Positions 17,348-27,132 of a stretch of DNA of 64,000 nt are shown here, one piece after another (the first letter of the stretch is position 1; each line of letters opens with the position of its first letter). The DNA comes from Flavobacterium algicola (GTDB lineage: Bacteria > Bacteroidota > Bacteroidia > Flavobacteriales > Flavobacteriaceae), in assembly GCF_022399565.1 (NCBI RefSeq), contig NZ_JAJTUT010000002.1, forward strand, positions 1 to 64,000, read 5' to 3'. The translations under genes and the position numbers were made by a program. The notes beneath the pieces were generated by a model. It searched no databases, was not told where the DNA came from, and saw nothing but the letters and a program-made list of their open reading frames with translations.

Positions 17348-18298
17348 TCAGTCTTCAATAAAATTTTTATCTACCTTTAACTCTTTTTCTTCTGGCTTTG
17401 AAACATGACAAAAGCTATCTGGTTGTCTAGACTTCGCGTACTCGTATCCATCTTTCCACCATTGCGTCATCTCTGCTGCATCAAAAATCAAAGGGTTATC
17501 TGTAAGGTGATCAGGCGTGAAGTAAAAATTGATTTTTACATTTTTATTCATACCAATTAATTTTCCAATGATGATATCTTTAGAATTATTGGTGTTTTTC
17601 ATATATTCAAAAGTGCGGAATAATAAAGAAAAAGCGTTTGTAATTTCGGGTAGATGCAAACTTTGATCTTCATTTTCCAATATAATAACATCAATTTCGG
17701 TAGCTCCATTTTCTATAGCACAAGAAATTGGTACAAAATTTCCAAAGCCACCATCTGCATATTGATGTCCATTTTTATTGACCAAACTCATAAACGGGAC
17801 ATAATTGCAAGATGCCCAAGCCCATTCACAAAAATCCTCTCGTGTGCAGTCTTTAGAATTATGGTATTCTACTTGATTTAAAGTTAAATTCGAAACGGTG
17901 ACAATTACCTGTTTATTTTCTTCTTGTAGACGGTCGTATTCATCTACAGTAATGTTTTTTTTAATGAGCTTTTTCAGATTTAGGCTTTCGCCAAAAGTAG
18001 GAGAGCCTTTGATAAAAGATAATACAGAATTGAAGTGATTGATTTTGGTCTCATATCCCTCATCGTTTTTAGTGATAATAAAAGGCGATATGCTGAAAAT
18101 ATCTTCTTGTGTAACAGATGTATAAATATTTTTTATTTTATCAATTTTTCCAAGCGCCAAATGGGGTAAAAGCAAGCAACCTGTTGAGCAACCTACGTAT
18201 AATTCATATTGGTTGCAGCAATCATTAATTAAATATTCGGCGATACCACCAGCGAATGCTCCTTTGCTACCTCCTCCTGAAATAATTAATGCTCTCAT
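17348..18298 (-). CDS. Patatin-like phospholipase
   Basis: 316 residues. The oxyanion loop GGGSKGAFAGG begins at residue 8, the nucleophile elbow GCSTG follows at about 38-42, and the catalytic-dyad Asp is in ADGGFGNFVP. This is the Ser-Asp patatin acyl hydrolase fold, without signal peptide, so it acts in the cytoplasm or at the inner leaflet on lipid acyl esters. It ends a minus-strand run: 11 bases behind the anti-sigma gene, so presumably co-transcribed. The lipid substrate is unknown. Confidence 0.88.
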   Translation of the reverse strand: MRALIISGGGSKGAFAGGIAEYLINDCCNQYELYVGCSTGCLLLPHLALGKIDKIKNIYTSVTQEDIFSISPFIITKNDEGYETKINHFNSVLSFIKGSPTFGESLNLKKLIKKNITVDEYDRLQEENKQVIVTVSNLTLNQVEYHNSKDCTREDFCEWAWASCNYVPFMSLVNKNGHQYADGGFGNFVPISCAIENGATEIDVIILENEDQSLHLPEITNAFSLLFRTFEYMKNTNNSKDIIIGKLIGMNKNVKINFYFTPDHLTDNPLIFDAAEMTQWWKDGYEYAKSRQPDSFCHVSKPEEKELKVDKNFIED

Positions 18299-18309
18299 TT
18301 TTTATGCTT

Positions 18310-18585
18310 TTATAAGTGATTGTTATTGATTTTGTCAATAATAGCAGTCTTTTTCTCTTTACTTAACTTTTCTGCAGGGGCCGCATCGGCATTTCCAAAC
18401 CATTTGGTGATGAAGCTATCAATCATCTTCGATTGATTTTCATAAGCACTACAAGTTTTACACATGGCCTTATGGGCTTGCAATTGCAATTTCTCTTTTA
18501 GAGTTAAAGTGGTCAATTGTTGTTTATCAATTAATTCACTTGTGATTTTACAGGATTTTACTAATATTTGCATGGTCTTGTTCAT
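18310..18585 (-). CDS. Zinc anti-sigma factor (ZAS/RsrA-like)
   Basis: 91 residues, soluble, no membrane segment. Cys12, His38, Cys42 and Cys45 follow the C-x25-H-x3-C-x2-C pattern of ZAS anti-sigma factors; the spacing equals that of RsrA (Cys11, His37, Cys41, Cys44). It follows the sigma factor gene by 16 bases, the usual sigma/anti-sigma order. Inference: it holds the sigma factor and lets go on thiol oxidation or metal stress. A start at the second Met (residue 5) is possible. Confidence 0.72.
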   Translation of the reverse strand: MNKTMQILVKSCKITSELIDKQQLTTLTLKEKLQLQAHKAMCKTCSAYENQSKMIDSFITKWFGNADAAPAEKLSKEKKTAIIDKINNNHL

Positions 18586-18601
18586 TATTGGTTAAAATGT
18601 A

Positions 18602-19183
18602 TTATTTCCATTTAGTTTCAAGGCATTTTTTCAATAGTAACTTTGATCTATGAATGATCTGCCAATAATTAGACGATGTTATTTCGAGTTCCTTACATAT
18701 TATATCTGCTTTATTATCAGTTAAATACTTAGAGGTTATTGCTAGTTTCCATTTTTTTGGTAAATCATCAATACAATATTGAAAAATCATATTAAAATCT
18801 GCATTATCAAATAATTCACCTTCCTGCTCCCAAATAGAATTAAGTTTATTTTCGACCCAATTTTCAGTAGTATTAAATAATCCGTCAGATAGTTCGTAAC
18901 CACTCTCTTCAGTTAGGCTAAAGTTATTTTTTGTGGTACGTGCTGAAAGGCGGTAGTAATCAACAACCTTATTGTTTAATATAGCAAACAACCAAGTTTT
19001 AGGTTGACTCTTTCCTTGAAAACTCTGTATTTTATTAAATGCAGCTAAGAATGTCTCTTGAACCAAATCTTCAGCAGTCTCTTTGGATGAAGTTTTATAT
19101 AAAGCCCATGAGTAGAGTTCATCACTAAATTGATTGACCCAATTCTCTAAAGTTAATTTTGAATTTTCTACGGAAGCACTCAT
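18602..19183 (-). CDS. ECF-type RNA polymerase sigma factor
   Basis: 193 residues. Region 2 is visible as LVQETFLAAFNKIQSFQGKSQPKTWLFAILNNKVVDYYR, and region 4 near the C-terminus as KADIICKELEITSSNYWQIIHRSKLLLKKCLE. The linker (about 90-130) is longer than usual. It starts 5 bases after the stop of the mannosyltransferase gene and precedes its likely anti-sigma factor. It probably directs a stress regulon that may include this locus. Confidence 0.9.
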   Translation of the reverse strand: MSASVENSKLTLENWVNQFSDELYSWALYKTSSKETAEDLVQETFLAAFNKIQSFQGKSQPKTWLFAILNNKVVDYYRLSARTTKNNFSLTEESGYELSDGLFNTTENWVENKLNSIWEQEGELFDNADFNMIFQYCIDDLPKKWKLAITSKYLTDNKADIICKELEITSSNYWQIIHRSKLLLKKCLETKWK

Positions 19184-19188
19184 ATATT

Positions 19189-20550
19189 TTATATCCTAAA
19201 AGTTGATTTTTTCAAATATACATATTTTTTAATGTCAAATTTATTCTGTAGTTCATAAATGATGTATAAAAAAACAATACTATATTCAATCCCTATCAAC
19301 CAGAAATTTTCTTTAAACACCACATTACTATATGCACTATAACTTAGTACTGCTGTAAAACTCCAAATTATAGGGAATTTAAAGCGAGTAAAAACACCAA
19401 TTAAAACTAGATTAATAATGTACCATGGATGTACTGTGGTAGATGAAAATAAGTAAACGGTCAATACCAATAAAAAACTTATAAAAAGCTGTTTGCTGTT
19501 TTTATTTTCTCCCATAAAACTACGGTAGATAATAAATAAAACAATTAATACAGGAATTATTTTACCTGTAGACTGAATGATATTATACCCTTTTACATAA
19601 AACCCAATTTCCCTAATGAGGTAATAAATACTGGCATTAAACTCAAAATTTGTAAACCAAAGCCCAATTGTTTTAGTATAATTTTCAATTAATTCTGCAG
19701 ACAAAAACGGAAGAAATAAAATAATATTAACTCCTATCACAATGCCATAAAATGGTATAATTTTTTTCCATCCCAATCGCTGTAAATACAAAGGTAATAG
19801 TAGTAGTGGTAGTAATTTTGTTGAAATAGACAAAGCCAAAATGACAGCAGCAGTTTTCCAATTCCGTTTTGATAGTAAATACATACTCCAAACAAAGAAG
19901 AAAAGCATCACCCCTTCATAATGTAAATTTGCGGTCAATTCTATAATAACAAGAGGATTTAAGAGATACCAAAAAATACGGTATTTATCTAATTCCAATC
20001 GTTTTAACAATTTCGTCCCAAAATATAAGGTACCCAAATCGGCGAGTATAATAATAATCCTCATCCCAATAACGGCACCGTAAATTGTATTGCCACTTAT
20101 ATAAGCTCCAATAGCAAATAAGACTTGGTTAACCGGTGGATAATTAGAGTAGTGACTTGCACTTAAACTACCCATGCCATCATATAAGGCTTGAGCATTA
20201 GCAATCGAGAATTCAGCTTGTGTAATTAAATTGTTAGGCAGATACAAATAAGGGTTCATTCCTTGTAACAGTAATCTACCATCCCAAATGAATCGGAAAT
20301 AATCTTGTGATAAATTGGGAATTACACTCCACAAGATCAATCGAAAGACAATAGCAATACCAACTAAAAAATTAAAATTATCCTTTTGTAAATTGATAAT
20401 GTGATAGCTACAGAAAAAAAGAATTCCAAAATTGATTATTAAGGCTATAAATTCTTGTCGTTCCAATTCGTAACCCATATATCCATAACAGAAAATGCTT
20501 ATAATTAGATAAACAAATGTTTTAATGTTATTGGCAGCTATCGATTTCAT
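19189..20550 (-). CDS. Membrane GT-C mannosyltransferase
   Basis: 453 residues with about 12 membrane segments. The first large loop has [21 protein letters not shown], the acidic motif of polyprenyl-phosphate-sugar-dependent GT-C enzymes (GT87/DUF2029-like), and the NYPP motif follows. It likely transfers mannose or a similar sugar from a lipid phosphate carrier on the outer side of the inner membrane. It overlaps the preceding processive GT2 by 4 bases and lies near a DPM1-like synthase that could make the donor. Confidence 0.78.
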   Translation of the reverse strand: MKSIAANNIKTFVYLIISIFCYGYMGYELERQEFIALIINFGILFFCSYHIINLQKDNFNFLVGIAIVFRLILWSVIPNLSQDYFRFIWDGRLLLQGMNPYLYLPNNLITQAEFSIANAQALYDGMGSLSASHYSNYPPVNQVLFAIGAYISGNTIYGAVIGMRIIIILADLGTLYFGTKLLKRLELDKYRIFWYLLNPLVIIELTANLHYEGVMLFFFVWSMYLLSKRNWKTAAVILALSISTKLLPLLLLPLYLQRLGWKKIIPFYGIVIGVNIILFLPFLSAELIENYTKTIGLWFTNFEFNASIYYLIREIGFYVKGYNIIQSTGKIIPVLIVLFIIYRSFMGENKNSKQLFISFLLVLTVYLFSSTTVHPWYIINLVLIGVFTRFKFPIIWSFTAVLSYSAYSNVVFKENFWLIGIEYSIVFLYIIYELQNKFDIKKYVYLKKSTFRI

Positions 20551-22028
20551 TTGGGAGCAACAATTGATTGAATAAAAACGTAAGCAAATCCTATGCTTAA
20601 CATAAGATGTAAGAATAGAATACTAAAATCATGAAGGTAAAAAGAACTATAAATTCCAAATACAAAATAGCTCATCAAAAGACCTTCAAAAATAACATTT
20701 TTGGATATTTTCTTATTTAAGTAGATATTTTGCTTCCACTGTTCTTTCAAACTTTCAATGTTCAATTTGGGCGTACGTACAAATTCACTTTTCTTTCCCC
20801 ATAAACCTTCTAGTACCGCAATTGTATTGTGAAAAGAGAATCCCATTGCAATAGTGTAAAAAACAAAGAAGAGTCTCGTGTAACTTAAAAATGATTTGAA
20901 TCCTCCGCCATGAATACTTTTATAAGTGACCCAATAACTAATAAAAAATAGGAGGGAGGTAATGATGAAGAACATTAAGATGTCAAATAATCTATGAATT
21001 TCAGGAAGCGAATGTTTTATATACAACACAGGAATACTTAAGATAGCCATAACAAATAGGGCTAAAAACATAGAGCTATTTAATAGATGTAATATTCCGT
21101 GAGCTTTAGTTTTAAAACTTATAGTATCCGACTTCAAAACTCGTTTAGCATTTTTACTAAAATTTTCTGCACCTCCTTTGTTCCAACGAAATTGTTGTGA
21201 GCGCGCTGCACTAATTATGGCAGGCAATTCTGCAGGCGTTTCAACTTTTTCAAGGTATTTAAACTTCCAGTTTTTCAATTGGGCGCGGTAGCTTAAATCC
21301 AAATCTTCCGTCAACGTATCGCTTTCCCAATTTCCAGCATCTAGAATACATTCCTTACGCCAAACTCCCGCTGTCCCATTAAAATTAATAAAATGCGATT
21401 GAGAGTTGCGTCCTACTTGTTCTAGTGTAAAATGTGCATCAAGAGCAAAGGCCTGAATTTTGGTCAAAGTAGAATAATTACGATTCAAATGTCCCCAACG
21501 TGTTTGCACCACTCCAATTTTTGGATCTTTAAAATAAGGCATTGTTTGTAGTAACCAATTCTTCTGAGGAACGAAATCAGCATCAAAAATCACAATAAAT
21601 TCTCCTTTAGCAATCGCAAGTCCTTCTTTCAAAGCTCCAGCCTTAAATCCGGTTCTATTAGATCTAAAGATATGCTTAATGTCAAGCCCAGTTTGAGCTA
21701 TTTCTGCAATTAAATTTTTGGTCATTGGGATACTATCATCAGTGCTATCGTCGAGGACCTGAATTTCTAATAGATGTTTTGGATACTCCAATGCTGCTAC
21801 GGTATGTAATAATCGTTCGACTACATACTTTTCATTGTATAATGGCAATTGAATTGTAACAAAGGGAAAAGGGTCTCCTTTTTCAAAATTATATTGAGGA
21901 CTGTTGTCTACTTGTTTTTTACTCTTTAAATAATTTAATAACAAATTAAATTGTGCTAAACCATAGAAAAATATCAATAGTATAGACAGACAATAAAAAA
22001 ATAGAATGATATAAGAAAGTGATAACAT
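20547..22028 (-). CDS. Membrane GT2 (cellulose-synthase-like)
   Basis: 493 residues: one N-terminal membrane helix, a cytosolic GT2 domain (about 50-300) and four or more C-terminal helices. Motifs in order: [23 protein letters not shown], and QQFRWNKGG (the Q(Q/R)xRW of processive enzymes and ceramide glucosyltransferases). Substrates may be a lipid acceptor or a growing glycan. It starts 4 bases after the stop of the DPM1-like gene. Confidence 0.88.
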   Translation of the reverse strand: MLSLSYIILFFYCLSILLIFFYGLAQFNLLLNYLKSKKQVDNSPQYNFEKGDPFPFVTIQLPLYNEKYVVERLLHTVAALEYPKHLLEIQVLDDSTDDSIPMTKNLIAEIAQTGLDIKHIFRSNRTGFKAGALKEGLAIAKGEFIVIFDADFVPQKNWLLQTMPYFKDPKIGVVQTRWGHLNRNYSTLTKIQAFALDAHFTLEQVGRNSQSHFINFNGTAGVWRKECILDAGNWESDTLTEDLDLSYRAQLKNWKFKYLEKVETPAELPAIISAARSQQFRWNKGGAENFSKNAKRVLKSDTISFKTKAHGILHLLNSSMFLALFVMAILSIPVLYIKHSLPEIHRLFDILMFFIITSLLFFISYWVTYKSIHGGGFKSFLSYTRLFFVFYTIAMGFSFHNTIAVLEGLWGKKSEFVRTPKLNIESLKEQWKQNIYLNKKISKNVIFEGLLMSYFVFGIYSSFYLHDFSILFLHLMLSIGFAYVFIQSIVAPK

Positions 22029-22032
22029 AGAA

Positions 22033-22722
22033 TTATTTGAAGGTATATTTAAAAATCCAACCTATGATTTTGACTCCAGCCATAATGGTCCCTTTAACAG
22101 TTCCAGAAACCTTTGAAACGCCAATGCGATTTTTATAGCGTACGGGAATCTCAACATATGTCATATTTTGCTTTAAGATTTTCAGTTGCATTTCAACCGT
22201 CCAGCCGTAGGTTTTGTCTTCCATTTTCAAATCTAGCAATTTCTGGTATTTTATAGCGCGAAACGGACCTAAATCTGTAAATGAAGCTTTAAAAAATAGT
22301 TTCATTAAAAAGGTTGCCAGCCAATTCCCAAAGACTTGTTGAGGGGTCATCGAATGTTTTTCTCGCAATTGTGCTACACGCGCTCCAATAACAAAGTCAA
22401 TGTCATTCTCCTCAATAGGTGCTATAAGTTTTATCAACTCCTCAGGATAATCTGAGAAATCACCATCCAAGAAAACAACAATATCAGGCTTTATTTCTCT
22501 TTGCGACAGATATTCCAATCCTTTCAAACAAGCATTACCATATCCCTTTTTATTTTCTGTCAAGACTGTTGCACCTGCTTTACTAGCTACCGCTATAGTG
22601 TTGTCAGTAGAGTTGTTGCTCACGACAATTACCTCACTTACTATTTTGGGAATTTCGTTAATTACGTGTGCTATCGCATTCTCTTCATTATAGGCGGGTA
22701 TAATTACAACAATAGTTTTCAT
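22033..22722 (-). CDS. GT2 glycosyltransferase, DPM1/GtrB-like
   Basis: 229 residues with IIPAYNEENAIAHVI, SNNSTDNT, the DGDFSDYPEEL metal motif and FTDLGPFRAI, all matching dolichyl/undecaprenyl-phosphate mannose synthases lacking long membrane tails. It should charge a polyprenyl phosphate with mannose or glucose in the cytoplasm, feeding the GT-C enzyme two genes on. Its first codons overlap the stop of the MORN gene by 4 bases. Confidence 0.87.
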   Translation of the reverse strand: MKTIVVIIPAYNEENAIAHVINEIPKIVSEVIVVSNNSTDNTIAVASKAGATVLTENKKGYGNACLKGLEYLSQREIKPDIVVFLDGDFSDYPEELIKLIAPIEENDIDFVIGARVAQLREKHSMTPQQVFGNWLATFLMKLFFKASFTDLGPFRAIKYQKLLDLKMEDKTYGWTVEMQLKILKQNMTYVEIPVRYKNRIGVSKVSGTVKGTIMAGVKIIGWIFKYTFK

Positions 22723-23111
22723 TTATTTTTATCGTTTCGGTAAGCCGATAGGCTAGTCCATTCGTTCGTTTTAACACCCATTTTATATTTTTCTGCTTTT
22801 ACAATGTTTCCATCTTTATAAAGAATTGAAATACCGTTTTGCAAATCATTTTGATATTCTGTCTTTCTAGTAATTACTTCATTTGAATCATAGAACAACC
22901 ACCATTTACACTTTTTGTTATCTTCAAAATGCCCTTCCTGCTTTTTATTACCATTATCATAATAAAAGTACCAGTAGTCAACTTTATCATTATGTGACAT
23001 CCACCCTTCCGCCTGAATAGTTCCAGTCGGATAATAGCTCTTTGCATACTTCTTTTGGGCAGAAGTGGCGAAAATAGTCATAAAAACAAGAAATAATAAT
23101 CCTTTTGCCAT
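22719..23111 (-). CDS. Exported MORN-repeat protein
   Basis: 130 residues: a signal peptide (MAKGLLFLVFMTIFATSAQ) followed by about four MORN-like repeats (YYPTGTIQAEGWM, YYDNGNKKQEGHF, FYDSNEVITRKTEY, LYKDGNIVKAEKY), a YwqK-type arrangement. Such repeats often act as protein or lipid docking surfaces. It overlaps the following GT2 gene by 4 bases, so it belongs to this operon. The molecular role is unknown. Confidence 0.7.
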   Translation of the reverse strand: MAKGLLFLVFMTIFATSAQKKYAKSYYPTGTIQAEGWMSHNDKVDYWYFYYDNGNKKQEGHFEDNKKCKWWLFYDSNEVITRKTEYQNDLQNGISILYKDGNIVKAEKYKMGVKTNEWTSLSAYRNDKNK

Positions 23112-23169
23112 TTTATAAATTGTGAAGCGGTTGAATTTTCGATTGTAATAATAGATCTTATAGTAATTT

Positions 23170-23279
23170 GGGTGTACCCCGCCAAATCCCGAAGCTTCGG
23201 GAGCGGGTCAGGCTATTCGTTACAATCTTGTGGGGGCATTAGGCCAGCCCCCACAAGGATTTTCACTACTATCCTTCAC
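23170..23279 (-). ncRNA. Structured RNA-like element, copy 2
   Basis: On the minus strand it begins GTGAAGGATAG and ends GGGGTACACCC, with a strong hairpin TTGTGGGGGC...GCCCCCACAA, then GATTGTAACGAATAGCCTGACC, then CCCGAAGCTTCGGG hairpin inside CCCGC...GCGGG. The same blocks in the same order occur at 8634-8759 (plus), though hairpin sequences differ, which argues for conserved structure. It lies between the iron-sulfur protein gene and the MORN gene, inside the minus-strand run. Confidence 0.5.
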
Positions 23280-23355
23280 ACAAAAAGGTATTCGATCATT
23301 AATAATATTTTGATAAAACACTTTAACCTAGTGCTAATTAATGAATGAATATGAT

Positions 23356-24951
23356 TTATTTTTGGTTGATCAAGTCCATTAAATCTACATCGTTTCCAAG
23401 TAGGATTTCATTAGAATTAATACGACCAGCAGGTGTATCATTCTCTAACTTCAATACACCACGAGGACAAACTGCAGAACAAATACCGCAACCTACACAA
23501 GAAGATCTTACAATATTCTCTCCTTTTTGCGCATAGCTACGTACATCAATTCCCATTTCGCAGTAAGTAGAGCAGTTTCCACATGAGATACATTGACCTC
23601 CATTGGTAGTAATTCTAAATTTTGAAAACAATCGTTGTTGTAGTCCCAATATGGCAGCCATAGGACAACCAAAACGACACCAAACACGATTTCCTAGAAT
23701 AGGGTAGAAGCCAACACCAATTACACCACTGAAGGCAGCCCCAATTGCAAACCCGTACCATTCTCTAAGTTTATAACTATCTACGAAGAAAATATTCTGA
23801 TTACCCGAAAAGTAATTCATCAAAATAGCGATAACCATAATAGCTACCAACGATAACATTGTGTAAATAGCATCTGCATCCATATCTTTTCTTTTAAAAA
23901 CATACAAAGCAGTTGTAAAAACGCCAAGAAATATGACGATACCCCAAACAAATTGATCTTTTGTGATAAAGCTCATGTCGGGATTGTTGGTTAAAAATGT
24001 AAAAATAACGGCGATGGTACTAACGAATGCAAGTACTAGAACAGTATGAATCATCCAACGCTCAATTTTCCATGCTTTCTCTGACTTATCACTTAACTGA
24101 CGGAAAGAATCCCCTGCTGTTTCGGCCAAACCACCGCAACCGCATACCCATGAGCAATACCAACGTTTCCCGTAGAAATAAGTCAATATTGGTGAGATTA
24201 TAAAAATTAAAGCAACTCCAAAAATTAGCATGAAGAGTCCTAAGTTCCCGCCATTAATCATATTTTTCAAATGCCATTCGTCAAAGAAATAATAATTCAA
24301 TGGCCACATATTTTTGATATCCTTCGCAAAATAAGCTTTTTCAGGATTTAATTTTTCTAGAATCTCGGGGATTAAAAAAGCAAAACCCAACTGAAAAAAC
24401 ATTATTGAAATTGTACGTACCAGTTGGTATTTGTTGTGACGGTATTTTAAAATAAATTTATATCCAAGTCCAACTATGGCAATAGTATAAAGCGTACCAT
24501 AAACGAACCATTGAGAAGCTGGTTTGCCATTTAAGAGCAAACTTAATGGATCAAAAAAGCTAACTATACCTGTATTTGCAGCACCTTCTTCGCTACTAAG
24601 ACCGAGATACTGAGGAAACCAGTAGAGTACAACATAAAATGAAGTTAGAATTAGACCAATTGCGTATGCAACAGTTCCTCTACTTGTCAAGCTAGAAGTC
24701 CAAACATGATTATTACTAATTCCTTCAACTCGGTTCAAATAGAAACTATTAGAGTAGAGTACAATACCAGAAAAGATTGCAGTAATAGAACCCGCTAACC
24801 AATACCCTTTATTCGGAAATTCTACGTTCAATAAAGCCAATGTCATTATAAATAGTCCGATAAGACCGAGAGCAATTCCTGCTCTCTGTGTCCCATTTAA
24901 ATCATTATGCTCCTGAGAAGCTATTGATATATTTTTTACTGTTTTGCTCAT
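23356..24951 (-). CDS. Membrane 4Fe-4S protein, NosR/NapH-like
   Basis: 531 residues, about ten membrane segments. Two cytoplasmic CxxxC-type motifs (YCSWVCGCGG and WCRFGCPMAA), typical of NosR/NapH/RdxA polyferredoxins, and two C-terminal [4Fe-4S] motifs (CISCGNCSTYCEMG and CVGCGICSAVCPRG). It should carry electrons between the quinone pool and a partner. It overlaps the FAD oxidoreductase gene by 4 bases (ATGA), so the two are very likely a functional pair. No NosZ or NapA is in the window, so the final acceptor is open. Confidence 0.85.
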   Translation of the reverse strand: MSKTVKNISIASQEHNDLNGTQRAGIALGLIGLFIMTLALLNVEFPNKGYWLAGSITAIFSGIVLYSNSFYLNRVEGISNNHVWTSSLTSRGTVAYAIGLILTSFYVVLYWFPQYLGLSSEEGAANTGIVSFFDPLSLLLNGKPASQWFVYGTLYTIAIVGLGYKFILKYRHNKYQLVRTISIMFFQLGFAFLIPEILEKLNPEKAYFAKDIKNMWPLNYYFFDEWHLKNMINGGNLGLFMLIFGVALIFIISPILTYFYGKRWYCSWVCGCGGLAETAGDSFRQLSDKSEKAWKIERWMIHTVLVLAFVSTIAVIFTFLTNNPDMSFITKDQFVWGIVIFLGVFTTALYVFKRKDMDADAIYTMLSLVAIMVIAILMNYFSGNQNIFFVDSYKLREWYGFAIGAAFSGVIGVGFYPILGNRVWCRFGCPMAAILGLQQRLFSKFRITTNGGQCISCGNCSTYCEMGIDVRSYAQKGENIVRSSCVGCGICSAVCPRGVLKLENDTPAGRINSNEILLGNDVDLMDLINQK

Positions 24952-26249
24952 AATGATTCATTTTTAAGACCCACACATTGCTTTGTGAATTCAATTTGTA
25001 TCTCTTTTTTGTGTGATGTATAAAATTCTGGATCAAAATTGGCTGCTGCCAAATTTTCAATAACATAATCTACAGATTGTTGGTCTGTCAAAACTTTATC
25101 AAAAAATTCATGACGCATGCGAATACCAAAAGTATTAATTCCTAAGAAACGTCTGCTTTCAGTATCAAACGCAATACGGATTGCTTTCTTACCTCCTTTA
25201 TGTTCCCAGTAGAAATGGGTTTCATTTTCCTTTTCCTTCGCCCAAACCCAACCATAAGTTTGGTATTCGATATCCAAAAATTTAGCTGAATTAAACCAGT
25301 GTCCCGGTTTATATTCCATTGGGTTACCAGTTAAAGTTTGCGCTAGGGATTCTCCCATCATTCTTCCGGTATACCAGACAGCTTCAATAGGTCGGCGTTC
25401 GCCAATTCCTTCATGTTGCTCTGCACAGTCACCAATAGCATATATATCCTTAAAATTAGTTTCGAGAAAGCGATTGACTTTGACACCGCGTCCGAGCTCT
25501 ATTCCAGAGGTTTTCAAAAAATCAATATTTGGTGAAACCCCTGCTGTTAAGCCTACAATTTGGCATTCAATAGTTTCGTCTTTGTCTGTAATGATTGCCT
25601 TAGTACGTCCGTTTTCATCAGCAATTATTTCTTTAAGACCTGTGCTCAAACGTAAATCAATATGATGCTCTTTTATATGACGATTAATCATTTGGCTTTC
25701 TCCTTTTGGTAAAACACCATTCCAGAAGCTATCTTCACGAACTAAAAAGGTCACTTCAATATTGCGAGCGCGCATCATTTCGGCAAGTTCAATTCCGATT
25801 AAACCTCCTCCTACTATAACAGCTCTTTTGGTAGTTGGTGCCCATTTTTCAAGATTTTCGAGATCTTGCTTAAAGTACAGACCAGTAACACCTTCTAGAT
25901 CTTGACCTGGCCAGCCAAATTTGTTAGGTTTTGAGCCTGTAGCTATTACTAATTTATCAAAAGTGATAACAGTATTGCCATCTAACAGAAGTGATTTTTC
26001 TTTTGGAAAAACTTCAGAAACCTTTTTATGAATCAGGTTAATGTTGTTTTTTTTCCAAAAGTCATTTTCGTAAGGTTGCGTATGCTCAAACTTCATGTGC
26101 CCCATGAATACATACATCAATGCAGTTCTCGAAAAAAAATAATTTGTTTCTGCGGATATTATGGAGATTTTAGCATCAGATCTTTTTCGAATGTGTCTGG
26201 CTAATGTAACTCCGGAAATTCCATTTCCGATGATGACAATATGTTCCAT
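24948..26249 (-). CDS. FAD/NAD(P)-dependent oxidoreductase
   Basis: 433 residues, with an N-terminal FAD fold (IVIIGNGISGVTLARHI), the second dinucleotide site (AVIVGGGLIGIELAEMM) near residue 150, and YAIGDCAE for FAD ribityl binding. This is the pyridine nucleotide-disulfide/nitrite-reductase-like family without redox CxxxxC. The C-terminal ~100 residues are not recognised. Overlap with the membrane 4Fe-4S gene suggests electrons flow from NAD(P)H through it into the membrane protein. Confidence 0.87.
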   Translation of the reverse strand: MEHIVIIGNGISGVTLARHIRKRSDAKISIISAETNYFFSRTALMYVFMGHMKFEHTQPYENDFWKKNNINLIHKKVSEVFPKEKSLLLDGNTVITFDKLVIATGSKPNKFGWPGQDLEGVTGLYFKQDLENLEKWAPTTKRAVIVGGGLIGIELAEMMRARNIEVTFLVREDSFWNGVLPKGESQMINRHIKEHHIDLRLSTGLKEIIADENGRTKAIITDKDETIECQIVGLTAGVSPNIDFLKTSGIELGRGVKVNRFLETNFKDIYAIGDCAEQHEGIGERRPIEAVWYTGRMMGESLAQTLTGNPMEYKPGHWFNSAKFLDIEYQTYGWVWAKEKENETHFYWEHKGGKKAIRIAFDTESRRFLGINTFGIRMRHEFFDKVLTDQQSVDYVIENLAAANFDPEFYTSHKKEIQIEFTKQCVGLKNESL

Positions 26250-26309
26250 TTTTTTAGTTTTTAGTATTCAGTTCAAGTCCTTTCTAGTCTCAGTAAGTCT
26301 AAAAGTTAT

Positions 26310-26347
26310 TCAGCGGTACCAACTTCGTAGAAGTTGCTACCGACTGA
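26310..26347. repeat. Intergenic palindromic hairpin
   Basis: GGTACCAACTTC-gta-GAAGTTGCTACC forms a 12-bp stem with one mismatch and a 3-base loop, extended outwards by TCAG/CTGA with a bulge. It lies in the 106-base gap between the DUF6503 gene and the oxidoreductase gene on the minus strand. No T run follows, so it is more likely an RNA processing or stability element or a REP-like repeat than a terminator. Confidence 0.5.
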
Positions 26348-26355
26348 AATACAAT

Positions 26356-27120
26356 TTATATAGTTTTAAAATCTTTTCCTGGAGTAAAAATCCCCTCTTC
26401 TACGGTTATGAATTTAATATTTGACAAACTAGCGTTTCCTATAGTAGCACCAAATTCCTCTTTTTCATTCCAACTTCCAAATTGCCATTCTGTTGCAATC
26501 GGAACTCCGTTTACAGTTTCGAATTTCTTATATTGAATTCCGTGTGGTTCTTTTTCTGCTTCTTCCTTTTTTGATTTAATAGTAACGATATACGCTAGTT
26601 GCTCAATTAAATTAGTCTCTTTATTGCTGTAAACAACATACCAGTCATCTGGGGCATCTCCTGTACCGGATTTAAATGTAAGCTTTTGCGTTTCGAATTG
26701 CTCTTTATTTGTTACGTTGTTATCATAAGGAGACCAGATAGTACCTTCATCACTCATCTTGTAAGGAAACATAAAAAAGTAAGACCAAGTGTAAGCATTA
26801 AATCGAACTGATTTTTCTGATGCTATATCTGGTGAGTAATATACTTTTTCATTGTCATATATAATTTTTGTACCATCTTTTAGTGCGATAGCACCTTTAC
26901 TAGAATTGGTCAACAAGGTCATCGTACCATCCATAATATCTTTACCGCCAAATTGGATTGCAATATCAAATTGGATTGCTTCTTGGTTTTTAAAAGCTTC
27001 TTTTTGGTGTGCTATCTCTGCCTTTTCTACAAATGATTCTGCTTTTTGAGGAGATTTACATCCCATGAAAGCAAATGTTAGAGCGGTTACAGACAGACTT
27101 GTTTTTCTTAGTAAATTCAT
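26356..27120 (-). CDS. DUF6503-like lipoprotein
   Basis: 254 residues. The signal ends ALTFAFMGC, giving a lipoprotein. The remainder is beta-rich and reminiscent of LolA/LppX-like fat-binding folds used by DUF6503 proteins (IQFDIAIQFGGK, TMTLLTNSSKGAI, FETVNGVPIATEWQFG). If so it could hold a lipid in the periplasm; this is inference. It starts 12 bases after the stop of the TIGR04283 glycosyltransferase gene. Confidence 0.65.
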   Translation of the reverse strand: MNLLRKTSLSVTALTFAFMGCKSPQKAESFVEKAEIAHQKEAFKNQEAIQFDIAIQFGGKDIMDGTMTLLTNSSKGAIALKDGTKIIYDNEKVYYSPDIASEKSVRFNAYTWSYFFMFPYKMSDEGTIWSPYDNNVTNKEQFETQKLTFKSGTGDAPDDWYVVYSNKETNLIEQLAYIVTIKSKKEEAEKEPHGIQYKKFETVNGVPIATEWQFGSWNEKEEFGATIGNASLSNIKFITVEEGIFTPGKDFKTI

Positions 27121-27132
27121 TTTTTTTGTATT

